34,220 nucleotides of DNA, taken from assembly GCA_020851655.1 (NCBI GenBank), contig JADZCI010000069.1, positions 1 to 34,220 on the forward strand. The letters are read 5' to 3'. The notes under the pieces are model-generated. The model was not told the DNA's origin and ran no database searches. It worked only from the letters and a program-made list of their open reading frames with translations. Made by a program: the position numbers and the translations under genes. Source of the stretch: Bryobacterales bacterium (lineage in GTDB: Bacteria; Acidobacteriota; Terriglobia; Bryobacterales; Bryobacteraceae). This document shows, in pieces, positions 24,235 to 31,971 of the stretch (position 1 is the stretch's first letter; every line of letters starts with the position of its first letter).

Positions 24235-26253
24235 CTAATGCATAGGACCGTAAACGCTCAGTTCCGAGATTGAGGTGAAGAGGGGCGGGTCTTTGACGAG
24301 CCCGCCGGCGGACCCTACCGGACCCGTGATGCGGATCGCACGAGTCTCGACAGGATCAAAAAAAAGAAGGTCCTCGGCAAAGTGAGCCTTGGTTGCCGGA
24401 TCATTGCCATCGGCAAACGAAGGCGCGCTGCGCAGGTTCTTCACCGCGTTCCACGCGCCGCTTTCATCCCGATACTCGACGTTCAGGCCGGTGAACCAGC
24501 CGGAAGCCTCCTCAAGAAACCCGGTGCAAAACACCAGAAGACCGATCCGCTGGGGTTGGGTCCACTCATAGCCATACACGTCGCTGCGCGGGCCGGCGCC
24601 GCCACCCAGGCTGAGGAAAGTCGCGCCGCCGCCGGTCCGTCTGCCGTCACGGATGACCTCGACGGAATCGGAGAACAGCGCCGGCGGAGTATCGATAATC
24701 AGGAGCTTGCGCAGCGACAGATCAGAGCGTTGGACCGGTGAGAGAATCCGCACGGCGCTTCGCGCCATGTTCTCTCCGCGCACCACCAGGGTGATCTCGC
24801 GGCGAACGCACTTCGATTGCGACCGCGCCTCCAGCGCAAGCCGGTACTTCCCCGGCCGGTCCTGGGTGGCGCCGGAAAGCCGGCCGCCTTCAAACCGGAG
24901 TCCACGCGGCAGCGCGCCTTGCGCCACCCGCCATTGGACATCGTCACCAGCACCGGACAACAGGAACACGTGGTTTACCGGCCTGCCGGTTTCGATGACC
25001 GGCGCCGGACCTGAAGGAAACTCGAATGGCGGCCGGAATTCCGCTCCGGCGTTGATCTCGTAGGACTCTACGCCGTGTTCCACGAGGCGCCGCCCGCCGT
25101 GGCCGAGGATGACCTTTTCCCCCTGCGCCGCCATTCGCTCCGCGATGTCCTTCAGGCTGGCATCGGGCAGTCCATCGCGAGTCACGTTGGAATACTTGTC
25201 ATTCAGCGGCTCCTTCCACCCTAGTTCTGGAAAGGGCTTTATGAGGTTGGCCGGAAGGCCCTTTGTTCCGCGAATGATTCCCAGCAGCCCGGCCATGGTG
25301 GCGGCCTGATTGTCCGCGTCGAAACCCAACGCGCAGGCGATGTCCAGAGTTTTTTGAAAGTCACCGCCTCCGTAGAGCAGCGCCAGGATGCTGAACGCTC
25401 CATTCAGATTGGCGTTGGTGGACGTACGGGTGGTTTCGGGCTCCTGGAAATAGAGTTTCTGGAGCGACTCTCGCCGGGCGGCCTTCCAGTCGCCGGGATG
25501 TTTGCGGTGCAAGGCAATCATGTCGTCCACAGTCTGGGCGAACTTGGCCCCCGCGGGAAGCGCCGCTTTACCGGTCTCGATCAATTTTAGGATGTCGCTT
25601 TCAAAGAAAGCAGCCGCGTACATGGCGCCATAGTGGACGGTGGGCTGGACCGCCCAGTCGTCGCTCATCACCCGGGCCGCCCACGCGGACTTGCCGGCCG
25701 CATAGCGAATCATTCCCGGCGCCGTCACCGCCCAGATTTCATTCACCAGTTGCGGGTCAATCTGGAACCAGTGCGGGTTCACCTCTTTCATGCCCGTCCA
25801 GGGCGGTGCGTAGCCGTACCGCATGGCGCCCACTGCCGCTCGATTGGCTAGCCACACCTCGCTTCGTACGTGGCGGAGCCAGAATTCGGCGAGTTGCGCA
25901 TAGGTAGGCTCCGTGCCGTGCTTCTCCATCGCGTGAAGATACATGTACTCGATATCGGTGTCGTCATCGGAGAACGCTCCGTTTAGCTGGCGCATCCTCT
26001 GGGCGCCGCGCCCGCCATATCCGAGTGGGAAGCTGCTGGGACCGGGCTCATGAAAATACTTCTGTTCGTGCGCCAGCCCGTAGATGTTGCCGATGCACTG
26101 TCCCAGCCACGACGCGTAAACCTTGTCCCGGTATTCCGCCTTGGAAATCCTCGGCCGCGTTGCCGCGCTTCCGGCCACCAGATGACCGGCAAGCGCGGCG
26201 CAGATGGCCAGGCCGCTCACGATTGGGACGCTCCGGCTGATCAAATCAGGCAC
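24235..26253 (-). CDS. Secreted ADP-ribosylglycohydrolase-fold protein with Ig and discoidin-like domains
   Basis: This 672-residue protein has a signal peptide in its first 30 residues. An ADP-ribosylglycohydrolase fold follows (about 37-370): YRDKVYASWLGQCIGNIYGL, the acidic motif FSDDDTD (94-100) and the second metal motif FDADNQAATMAG (311-322), where Asn replaces the usual Ser/Thr after D-x-D. Residues ~420-490 look like a putative Ig domain (LPRGLRFEGGRLSGATQDRP). The C-terminus (ETRAIRITGPVG, ISELSVYG) resembles an F5/8-type C (discoidin) carbohydrate-binding sandwich. The family normally removes ADP-ribose inside cells; export, the accessory domains and the glycan neighbours suggest another N- or O-glycosidic substrate. 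It starts 22 bases after the receptor stop. Confidence 0.85.
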   Translation of the reverse strand: MPDLISRSVPIVSGLAICAALAGHLVAGSAATRPRISKAEYRDKVYASWLGQCIGNIYGLAHEQKYFHEPGPSSFPLGYGGRGAQRMRQLNGAFSDDDTDIEYMYLHAMEKHGTEPTYAQLAEFWLRHVRSEVWLANRAAVGAMRYGYAPPWTGMKEVNPHWFQIDPQLVNEIWAVTAPGMIRYAAGKSAWAARVMSDDWAVQPTVHYGAMYAAAFFESDILKLIETGKAALPAGAKFAQTVDDMIALHRKHPGDWKAARRESLQKLYFQEPETTRTSTNANLNGAFSILALLYGGGDFQKTLDIACALGFDADNQAATMAGLLGIIRGTKGLPANLIKPFPELGWKEPLNDKYSNVTRDGLPDASLKDIAERMAAQGEKVILGHGGRRLVEHGVESYEINAGAEFRPPFEFPSGPAPVIETGRPVNHVFLLSGAGDDVQWRVAQGALPRGLRFEGGRLSGATQDRPGKYRLALEARSQSKCVRREITLVVRGENMARSAVRILSPVQRSDLSLRKLLIIDTPPALFSDSVEVIRDGRRTGGGATFLSLGGGAGPRSDVYGYEWTQPQRIGLLVFCTGFLEEASGWFTGLNVEYRDESGAWNAVKNLRSAPSFADGNDPATKAHFAEDLLFFDPVETRAIRITGPVGSAGGLVKDPPLFTSISELSVYGPMH

Positions 26254-26275
26254 CCTCCCGGTTGTGTGGTCAGTT

Positions 26276-29200
26276 CTACCAGTAGATCCTCAAGCCCAGT
26301 TGCAGTTCGCGCGGATCGTTGCAGGTGGACCAGATCTGCCCGAAACTGCCGCTGTCAATCGTCGTGTTAGGTCCACAGAACTGCGGATGGTTGAACGCAT
26401 TGAAAGCTTCGGCGCGCAATTCCACCTTCATGTTCTCCCGCCACAGAGCAAAATCGAACGATTTCATCAGCGAGAGATTGGCCGAATTGACACCCGGCGA
26501 CCGGACGCTGGCCAGCGTTCGCGGGGCGTTGCCCAGCGTGTAGGGAGCCGGCTTGGCCGCCACCTCGGGATTGGCGAAGTACTGCTTGCGGAAGTCCTCC
26601 GCGCCGGTCTTGACCAAGTCGGCGCTGAGGTTCGGGCGCTGTGCTCCATAGGTTGGAAGCGGCTGGCTCCCCCGGAAGGAAAGAGCCAGGGGCTGACCGG
26701 AGGAGAAGCGCCAGATCCCGTTTGTCTTCCAGCCTCCCAGAATCGCGTTCAGCGCCGCGTTCCAGTTGCTGCCCACCGCCTTCCCGCGTCCAAACGGGAG
26801 TTCATAGACGTAGCTCAGTCCCAACACTTGCGGAATGTCGAAGGACGACAGGCTGTGTTCGGCCCGGCGGTCGTTCGGATTCTGCAGGCTTGTGCCGATA
26901 CCGGCCATCCAGCTCAAACTGCCCACCGAAGCGTCGTCCATGGACTTTGACCAGGAGTACGTGCCGAGCATCTGGAAGCCGTTCGAAAACCGCTTCTCCA
27001 ACTTCAACTGCATTGCGTTGAACGATGAACTCGCCACCGGCCACGGTACGGTCGAAAATCTCGTGTATTGCGGATAGGGCCGCTGGAGTTGGCCCTTGGT
27101 GATGGTGGGCGTACCCAGCGGAGCGGTAGCGGGAACGATGCCGTAGAACGGATTCTTGACCATGGTGGCCAAGTCCGCCAGTTGCGCCGGAGTGTAGTGC
27201 TCCACCTCGGAGCCCAGGTGGTTCACGTCGCCCGTACCGCCGAAATAGAGCTTCGTGCCGCGCTTCCCAAGGTAGGTCACATCGGCCAGGAATCCACCGC
27301 CAAGTTCGCGTTGGAAGCTGGCCGTCCAGGTCTGTTCATAGGGTGTCGCGTTGAGTATGCTCGACCGCGCTGGCGCGCCCGGGATTGCGTCTCCGACGAA
27401 TGACATGGCGCCCAGGCTGGCGCCCGTGGGCATCAGCGGCCCGGTGCCGGGAAACGGATCCGAAAGCCGGCAGCATGGTGTCTGGCCGTCGCCCATGTAG
27501 TTGGTGATCCAGGGGGTGTTGCGGCTGAACCCTTGCGTGCCGCTGCCGCTGCCGGCCGCGCCGCGGATTGTGCTCGTAAAGAAGATGCCGTAACCGCCCC
27601 GCACGACCGTCTTCTCATTCAGCTTGTAGGCGAAGCCGATTCTGGGCGCCCAGTTGTTGCCATCCCAACCGTAGGTGTGCCGGTTGTTATTGTCGACAAA
27701 CTGCATGCCGCCCTTGAGGTTCGGCATGCCGGGCGCCTGTAAAGGAGATGGCATGTCCAGGTCAATGAAACTCTGGCGGTTGTACCGCTCGGTCCTGGGG
27801 GTCTCAATGTCATAACGCACGCCCAGGTTCAGCGTGAAGCGGTCCGAAACGCGCCAGTTGTCTTGCAGGAACCCGGAGAACGCGAAGTTCTGGGTGCTCA
27901 CCCACGCCGGCATGGCATAGGACGACGGCGGCCCGTAGCCAACACCCGTGAGGAAGCTGGCCATATCATCGCCTCCTCCAGCATAGTAATACTGAGCTGT
28001 CGAGAAGTAAGTAAAGGCGAACAGGCCTCCGGGATTACCCGGCTGGACAAAGTTGGTCCGGTGCATGCGCATTCCACCGCCGGCCTTCAACTCGTGGCGC
28101 CCCTGTATGCGGCTCAGGCTGCCATTCAGGTCGTGCGTGTCCAGGCCTCTTCTCAGCATCAGGTAGGGAAGAGAACCGATGTTGGCGCCCATGGGCGAGG
28201 CGTAGGAGTTGATGGCGACGGCCGGGCTGGTCTTGAAACCCGAACTCCGCATGTAGTCCGGCAGGCCCAGCAAAGTAATCGGGTCTTCATCGAAGTTGGT
28301 GGCCACATCCCGCTGGTCCGTGAACTGGCGTGTGAAGCCGTAGGAGACACTCAGCAGGGTTGCCGGGCTAAGGACATGTGTGTGATTGAACGAGGCCAGG
28401 GTCGCATTAATCACCGCCGGACCGGTCACCGTGGGAGCGAAGATGTTGCCGTAGGGGTTGGTGCCCGAGAACTGGCCGGATTGCCGCGACACCTTCAGGT
28501 TGCTCCGGTCACGGGTGGTGAACACGTGGTCGAGCTTCGTATCGAACTGGTAGCCTTCCGTCGAAGCGGCGCCCGTAGAGAACCAGTTGTTCTTGCGGTT
28601 GTAGTTAGGCTGGCCCACGTTGACGTTGGGCTTGGGGAAGTAAGTCATCAACTTGGCGGCCACCGGGTCAATCAGGTTTCCGGGTCTTGCCGGGAGCTGC
28701 TGGCTCGTACCGTTCAGGCGTGGGCTGCCCGGGCTCATGTAAGTCGCCAGGTTGTTAAAGGGGATGTATCCGGTCCGTACGGGAACTCCGAGTCCCGGAT
28801 TGTAGATGCCCGTGTAGGGATCCCACAGTTGCCCGTTGGGGTCGGCGCACATTCCGCTGCTGCTGAAGCCCTTGGCGCAGATCTCGCTGAAATCGCCCTT
28901 GCGCATCGCCTCGCTCGGAACCCCACCCTGGAACGTCACCGGACTGCGGTCAATCAGGCCCTCAATATTGGCGAAGTAGAACGTCTTGTCCTTCTTGATG
29001 GGGCCGCCGAGTGTTCCGCCCATGCGGTTGTAACGGCGGGCTGCCAGCGGCTGATTGTTGGCATTGGCAAACCAGTTGTTCGCCGTCAGCGCGTTATTGC
29101 GCAGAAACCAGCTCAGGCTGCCGTGAATGGTGTTGGATCCGGAGCGTGTGACGACGTTCATCACCGTGGACGCCGTGAATCCCATGTCGGCGCTGAAGCC

Positions 29201-29911
29201 TGATTGTTGGACCTTAAACTCCTGAACCGCGTCAACAGAGGGCTGATACAGGGGGATGATGCCGTCCGCCTCGTAAGACGACGTGCTCACTCCGTCCAAA
29301 ACCACGTCGGTTTGCGCCGAGCGGCTGCCGTTGGAAATGAAGTTGGTCGAGTAATAGGCGATCTTGAAGCCGCCCGACGGCTGCGTGATTCCGGGCGCCA
29401 GGCCCGCCAGGTCGAAAACGCCCCGGCCCAGCAGCGGAAGCTCGTTGATAAAGGTGCGGTTCAACTCCTGTCCCGTGGATGAGTCCTGCGTGGCCAGCGC
29501 CGTCGCCGACTCCGATACGTCCACAGACTGCGATCCGGTTCCCAGCGTGAGCCCCACATCCAGGCTGGCATTCTGATTGACGGCGATGACTATGCCTTCC
29601 GAGAGGTAGTTCTTGAATCCGGTTGCCTCGACGCTGAGGTTGTACGTACTCGGCGGCAGCGCCCGCACGAGGTAGCGGCCTGACGTATCCGTGGTGGCGG
29701 TGTATGTGGTCCCCTTGCCGGTGTCCACTACCGTAACAGCGACCGCCGGGACGACCGCGCCCGACGGATCGGTCACCACTCCGGTAAGCGTTCCGCTATA
29801 GAGTTGCGCCCACGCCGGGTGAGCGGCAAGGCAGAGTGTGGCCATCGCCACGCTCAGCCTGAGAATGATTGTGAACCTGGATGCCCCGTGGGCGATCAAG
29901 CTGGACGGCAT
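26276..29911 (-). CDS. Oar-like TonB-dependent receptor with carboxypeptidase-regulatory-like domain
   Basis: This 1211-residue outer-membrane protein starts at the ATG at 29911; GAGG lies 10 bases before it, whereas the in-frame TTG at 29917 would be only 4 bases away. A signal peptide ends near AHPAWAQ. The first mature domain (~40-125) is a carboxypeptidase-regulatory-like beta-sandwich (LTGVVTDPSGAVVPAVAVTV, SGRYLVRALPPSTYNLSVEA). The plug (about 130-260) contains LNRTFINELPLLGRGVFDLA and VVLDGVSTSSYEADGI. A large Oar-type barrel follows, with NTIHGSLSWFLRNNALTANN and ATLGLSYVYELPFGRGK-like strands, ending in Trp. Receptors of this kind are numerous in Acidobacteria and are thought to import glycan fragments or peptides. 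No SusD-like gene follows. It begins 2 bases after the TetR stop. Confidence 0.93.
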   Translation of the reverse strand: MPSSLIAHGASRFTIILRLSVAMATLCLAAHPAWAQLYSGTLTGVVTDPSGAVVPAVAVTVVDTGKGTTYTATTDTSGRYLVRALPPSTYNLSVEATGFKNYLSEGIVIAVNQNASLDVGLTLGTGSQSVDVSESATALATQDSSTGQELNRTFINELPLLGRGVFDLAGLAPGITQPSGGFKIAYYSTNFISNGSRSAQTDVVLDGVSTSSYEADGIIPLYQPSVDAVQEFKVQQSGFSADMGFTASTVMNVVTRSGSNTIHGSLSWFLRNNALTANNWFANANNQPLAARRYNRMGGTLGGPIKKDKTFYFANIEGLIDRSPVTFQGGVPSEAMRKGDFSEICAKGFSSSGMCADPNGQLWDPYTGIYNPGLGVPVRTGYIPFNNLATYMSPGSPRLNGTSQQLPARPGNLIDPVAAKLMTYFPKPNVNVGQPNYNRKNNWFSTGAASTEGYQFDTKLDHVFTTRDRSNLKVSRQSGQFSGTNPYGNIFAPTVTGPAVINATLASFNHTHVLSPATLLSVSYGFTRQFTDQRDVATNFDEDPITLLGLPDYMRSSGFKTSPAVAINSYASPMGANIGSLPYLMLRRGLDTHDLNGSLSRIQGRHELKAGGGMRMHRTNFVQPGNPGGLFAFTYFSTAQYYYAGGGDDMASFLTGVGYGPPSSYAMPAWVSTQNFAFSGFLQDNWRVSDRFTLNLGVRYDIETPRTERYNRQSFIDLDMPSPLQAPGMPNLKGGMQFVDNNNRHTYGWDGNNWAPRIGFAYKLNEKTVVRGGYGIFFTSTIRGAAGSGSGTQGFSRNTPWITNYMGDGQTPCCRLSDPFPGTGPLMPTGASLGAMSFVGDAIPGAPARSSILNATPYEQTWTASFQRELGGGFLADVTYLGKRGTKLYFGGTGDVNHLGSEVEHYTPAQLADLATMVKNPFYGIVPATAPLGTPTITKGQLQRPYPQYTRFSTVPWPVASSSFNAMQLKLEKRFSNGFQMLGTYSWSKSMDDASVGSLSWMAGIGTSLQNPNDRRAEHSLSSFDIPQVLGLSYVYELPFGRGKAVGSNWNAALNAILGGWKTNGIWRFSSGQPLALSFRGSQPLPTYGAQRPNLSADLVKTGAEDFRKQYFANPEVAAKPAPYTLGNAPRTLASVRSPGVNSANLSLMKSFDFALWRENMKVELRAEAFNAFNHPQFCGPNTTIDSGSFGQIWSTCNDPRELQLGLRIYW

Positions 29912-29913
29912 AG

Positions 29914-30603
29914 TCAAAGTACCTCGTGTACGGAATGGCCGGGAGTGTGGTTGTCCGCGTTTTCAAGTTCTGTAGGCGCCAGCGCCCGCAGGGCTGAAGC
30001 GCCGAGTTCGATGAGACGGTCCAGGAAGAGGTCAGGGGTATCCAGCAGGTTCTGACCCTCGTGGAATCGCTGCATGTCATGACTGTTGAGCAGGGTGTAA
30101 ACCACCCCGCCAAAAAGGTAGTGAGTCCAAAAGAACAGTTCTCCCTCCGGAACGGACGGCAATGCGCGCGCCAGCGCCGCCAGGAACCGTGGGATCATCG
30201 CCTGATACAGGCGCTGAATAAACCCGCCTAATTCCGAATCGGGCTCGTGCTGGAGCCGGCCGACCAGCAGAATGAAGTTCCGGTCCGTGATCCAGGCGCG
30301 CACCATCGGCTCGAACAACGCGCGAAGCACCGCTTCCACCGTCAGCGGCGCGCCGTTGGCAGCCTGCTCTGCGTGAGCCAGGGCGCGCAGACGTTTCTCG
30401 TTCAGCGGTACGAAACACCGTTCGTAGACCGCGCGGATCAAGGCGTCCTTCGACCGGAAGTGGTAGTTCACCGCCGCGATGTTGACCTCGGCCAATTCGG
30501 TGATTTCTTTCAGTGAAGTCCCCCGAAAGCCCTGCCTCGCAAAAAGGTCCTCCGCGGCATCAAGGATTCGTTCGCTGGTAGACTTCGTAGCTTCTTCAAT
30601 CAT
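29914..30603 (-). CDS. TetR-family transcriptional regulator
   Basis: This 229-residue regulator has an N-terminal helix-turn-helix domain at about residues 10-58 (SERILDAAEDLFARQGFRGT, LKEITELAEVNIAAVNYHFR, SKDALIRAVYERCF). The C-terminal helical domain (from ~75) would bind a ligand and dimerise; it contains RNFILLVGRLQHEPDSELGG and FFWTHYLFGGVVYTLL. It is the first gene of the 12-kb unit, and its stop is 2 bases before the receptor start. A perfect 18-bp palindrome sits 6 bases before its ATG and abuts a strong promoter, so it probably represses itself and the whole unit. The ligand is not deducible but may be a breakdown product of the imported substrate. Confidence 0.93.
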   Translation of the reverse strand: MIEEATKSTSERILDAAEDLFARQGFRGTSLKEITELAEVNIAAVNYHFRSKDALIRAVYERCFVPLNEKRLRALAHAEQAANGAPLTVEAVLRALFEPMVRAWITDRNFILLVGRLQHEPDSELGGFIQRLYQAMIPRFLAALARALPSVPEGELFFWTHYLFGGVVYTLLNSHDMQRFHEGQNLLDTPDLFLDRLIELGASALRALAPTELENADNHTPGHSVHEVL

Positions 30604-30608
30604 ATTGT

Positions 30609-30626
30609 TTCAAGTATTCACTTGAA
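30609..30626 (-). promoter_or_regulatory. Palindromic operator, probably for the TetR regulator
   Basis: TTCAAGTATTCACTTGAA has perfect 7-base arms around a 4-base centre. It starts 6 bases before the TetR start codon and covers the expected transcription start, where bound protein would block initiation. The size fits TetR-family operators. Confidence 0.65.
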
Positions 30627-30654
30627 GTATTAATTTAAAGCGTCACGTTGTCAA
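30626..30654 (-). promoter_or_regulatory. Sigma-70-like promoter of the TetR-led operon
   Basis: On the minus strand TTGACA (30654-30649) is followed by a 17-base spacer and AATACT (30631-30626). The -35 is perfect and the -10 matches 4 of 6. The -10 touches the palindromic operator, so transcription would start inside it. The DNA here is AT-rich compared with its surroundings. Confidence 0.65.
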
Positions 30655-30776
30655 GCGGATTCTTTTTTCGGCCTGTCGCCGGCTCTAGTTCAGGATGCTT
30701 TGACCGCTACCGTAAAACACTAAAACGTAGACACTTATCGTCCGGAACTCGGTGCTTATCGATCTTGTTTAAGGTC

Positions 30777-30792
30777 GCGGTACCGTTACCGC
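30777..30792 (+). promoter_or_regulatory. LacI-type operator, distal copy
   Basis: GCGGTACCGTTACCGC is symmetric about a central C-G step in 7 of 8 positions per half, the usual design of LacI-family operators. It lies 91-106 bases before the LacI gene start. A degenerate third site may lie at 30706-30717 (GCTACCGTAAAA). Confidence 0.6.
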
Positions 30793-30845
30793 AAAGGAGA
30801 GTTTTTTATCGCAATTCGTAACGGCGCGCGTTAGACTGAACGATG

Positions 30846-30861
30846 ACGGTACCGTTACCGC
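30846..30861 (+). promoter_or_regulatory. LacI-type operator, proximal copy
   Basis: ACGGTACCGTTACCGC differs from the distal copy at one base of 16 and lies 69 bases from it, centre to centre. It ends 21 bases before the LacI start codon. A weak -10 (TAGACT, 30832-30837) lies just upstream, so this copy would cover the transcription start and repress the operon. Confidence 0.6.
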
Positions 30862-30882
30862 CGAAAGATTTGATGGCCTGAG

Positions 30883-31971
30883 ATGAGCAAACCCGGCATC
30901 CGGGAGATCGCGCGAATTGCGAACGTGTCGCCGGGGACGGTGGATCGCGCGCTGCATGGCCGCAAGGGCATCACGGAAGAGACGCGGCGGCGCATTCTAG
31001 CCATCGCGGGGAGCATCGGCTACTCACCCGACCTCGCCGCCCGCGCCCTTTCAACCCGCCGAGCGCCGGTTCTGGTGGGAGTTTCGATTCCGCGTGAAAT
31101 CCGCTACTACTTTGATCAACTCCTGGCCGGCATCATGAGCGAAGCCGGCCGTTTTGACCGGCTGGGCGTGAAAGTTCTGTACAGCCCAATGGAGCGGTTG
31201 GGCCAGGATGATGTTCAAAAAGCCTCGGAACTGCTCAGCCGCCGGGTCGACGCCCTCATCCTGACACCCGGGGATCCGCAAGCGCTCACGCCCGTGATCG
31301 ATGAAGCGGAGAGCCGCGGGGTGCGCGTCATCTGCGTCGATACCGACGCGCCATCCAGCCGGCGGTCCACCGCGGTTTGTGTGAACCCGGAGGTCTGCGG
31401 AAGGCTGGCGGCGGAGTTGTTGGCCAGCTACCTTCCGGAGGGTTCCGGCGCGGCCGTCATTACGGGCATGCTCGAAGTGGAGGACCACGCCAAGAAGACC
31501 GCCGGATTCCAAGCGATGTACGTGGGCAATGGCGGCGGTGCGGTGCAAGTGATCGAGGCCCACGAAGACGAGGACGAAGCCTTCCAGAAATGCTTTGCCC
31601 TCCTGAGCCGGAATCCCATCGCGGGAATCTACGTCAATACCGTCAACTGTCTGCCGGTCTGCCGCGCCATCGGCGCCGCGGGCCTGGCCGGAAAAGTCAA
31701 ACTGATCACCACCGATCTTTTCAGGGAGATGGCTGTGTTCTTCGAAAAAGGCGTCATCGCCGCATCCATCCACGGCCGCCCGTTCGCGCAGGGCGAAATC
31801 GCCGTGCGCCTTGCGCTGGACCATCTGCTCAACGGCAGGCCGTTGCCTCGGGAAAGTCTGCTCATGCCGCACGTGGTGATGCGCTCAAACCTGCGGCACT
31901 TTCTCGATGCGATGGAACCGGCGGCTCACCGGCGGTCCGCCGCCGAGGCCTTCGGCGGGAGACAACTATGA
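30883..31971 (+). CDS. LacI-family transcriptional regulator
   Basis: This 362-residue regulator has a LacI-type helix-turn-helix at the N-terminus (IREIARIANVSPGTVDRALH), a hinge helix near 48-56 (DLAARALSTRR) and a periplasmic-binding-protein-like ligand domain from ~62 onward (PVLVGVSIPREIRYYFDQLL, DALILTPGDPQALTPVIDEA, IAGIYVNTVN, VKLITTDLF). The TVDRALHGR recognition segment is typical of LacI members with a ribose-binding-type sensor domain, so the effector is probably a sugar or cyclitol. Two near-identical palindromes upstream suggest autoregulation. Its stop overlaps the next gene's start (ATGA), so regulator and hydrolase are co-translated. The operon is transcribed away from the TetR unit. 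Confidence 0.93.
   Translation: MSKPGIREIARIANVSPGTVDRALHGRKGITEETRRRILAIAGSIGYSPDLAARALSTRRAPVLVGVSIPREIRYYFDQLLAGIMSEAGRFDRLGVKVLYSPMERLGQDDVQKASELLSRRVDALILTPGDPQALTPVIDEAESRGVRVICVDTDAPSSRRSTAVCVNPEVCGRLAAELLASYLPEGSGAAVITGMLEVEDHAKKTAGFQAMYVGNGGGAVQVIEAHEDEDEAFQKCFALLSRNPIAGIYVNTVNCLPVCRAIGAAGLAGKVKLITTDLFREMAVFFEKGVIAASIHGRPFAQGEIAVRLALDHLLNGRPLPRESLLMPHVVMRSNLRHFLDAMEPAAHRRSAAEAFGGRQL

Noticed and set aside
27863..29203. Plus-strand reading frame of 446 codons opposite the Oar-like receptor
   Set aside because: It mirrors third-codon GC bias of the real gene and shows no domain, signal or ribosome binding site.
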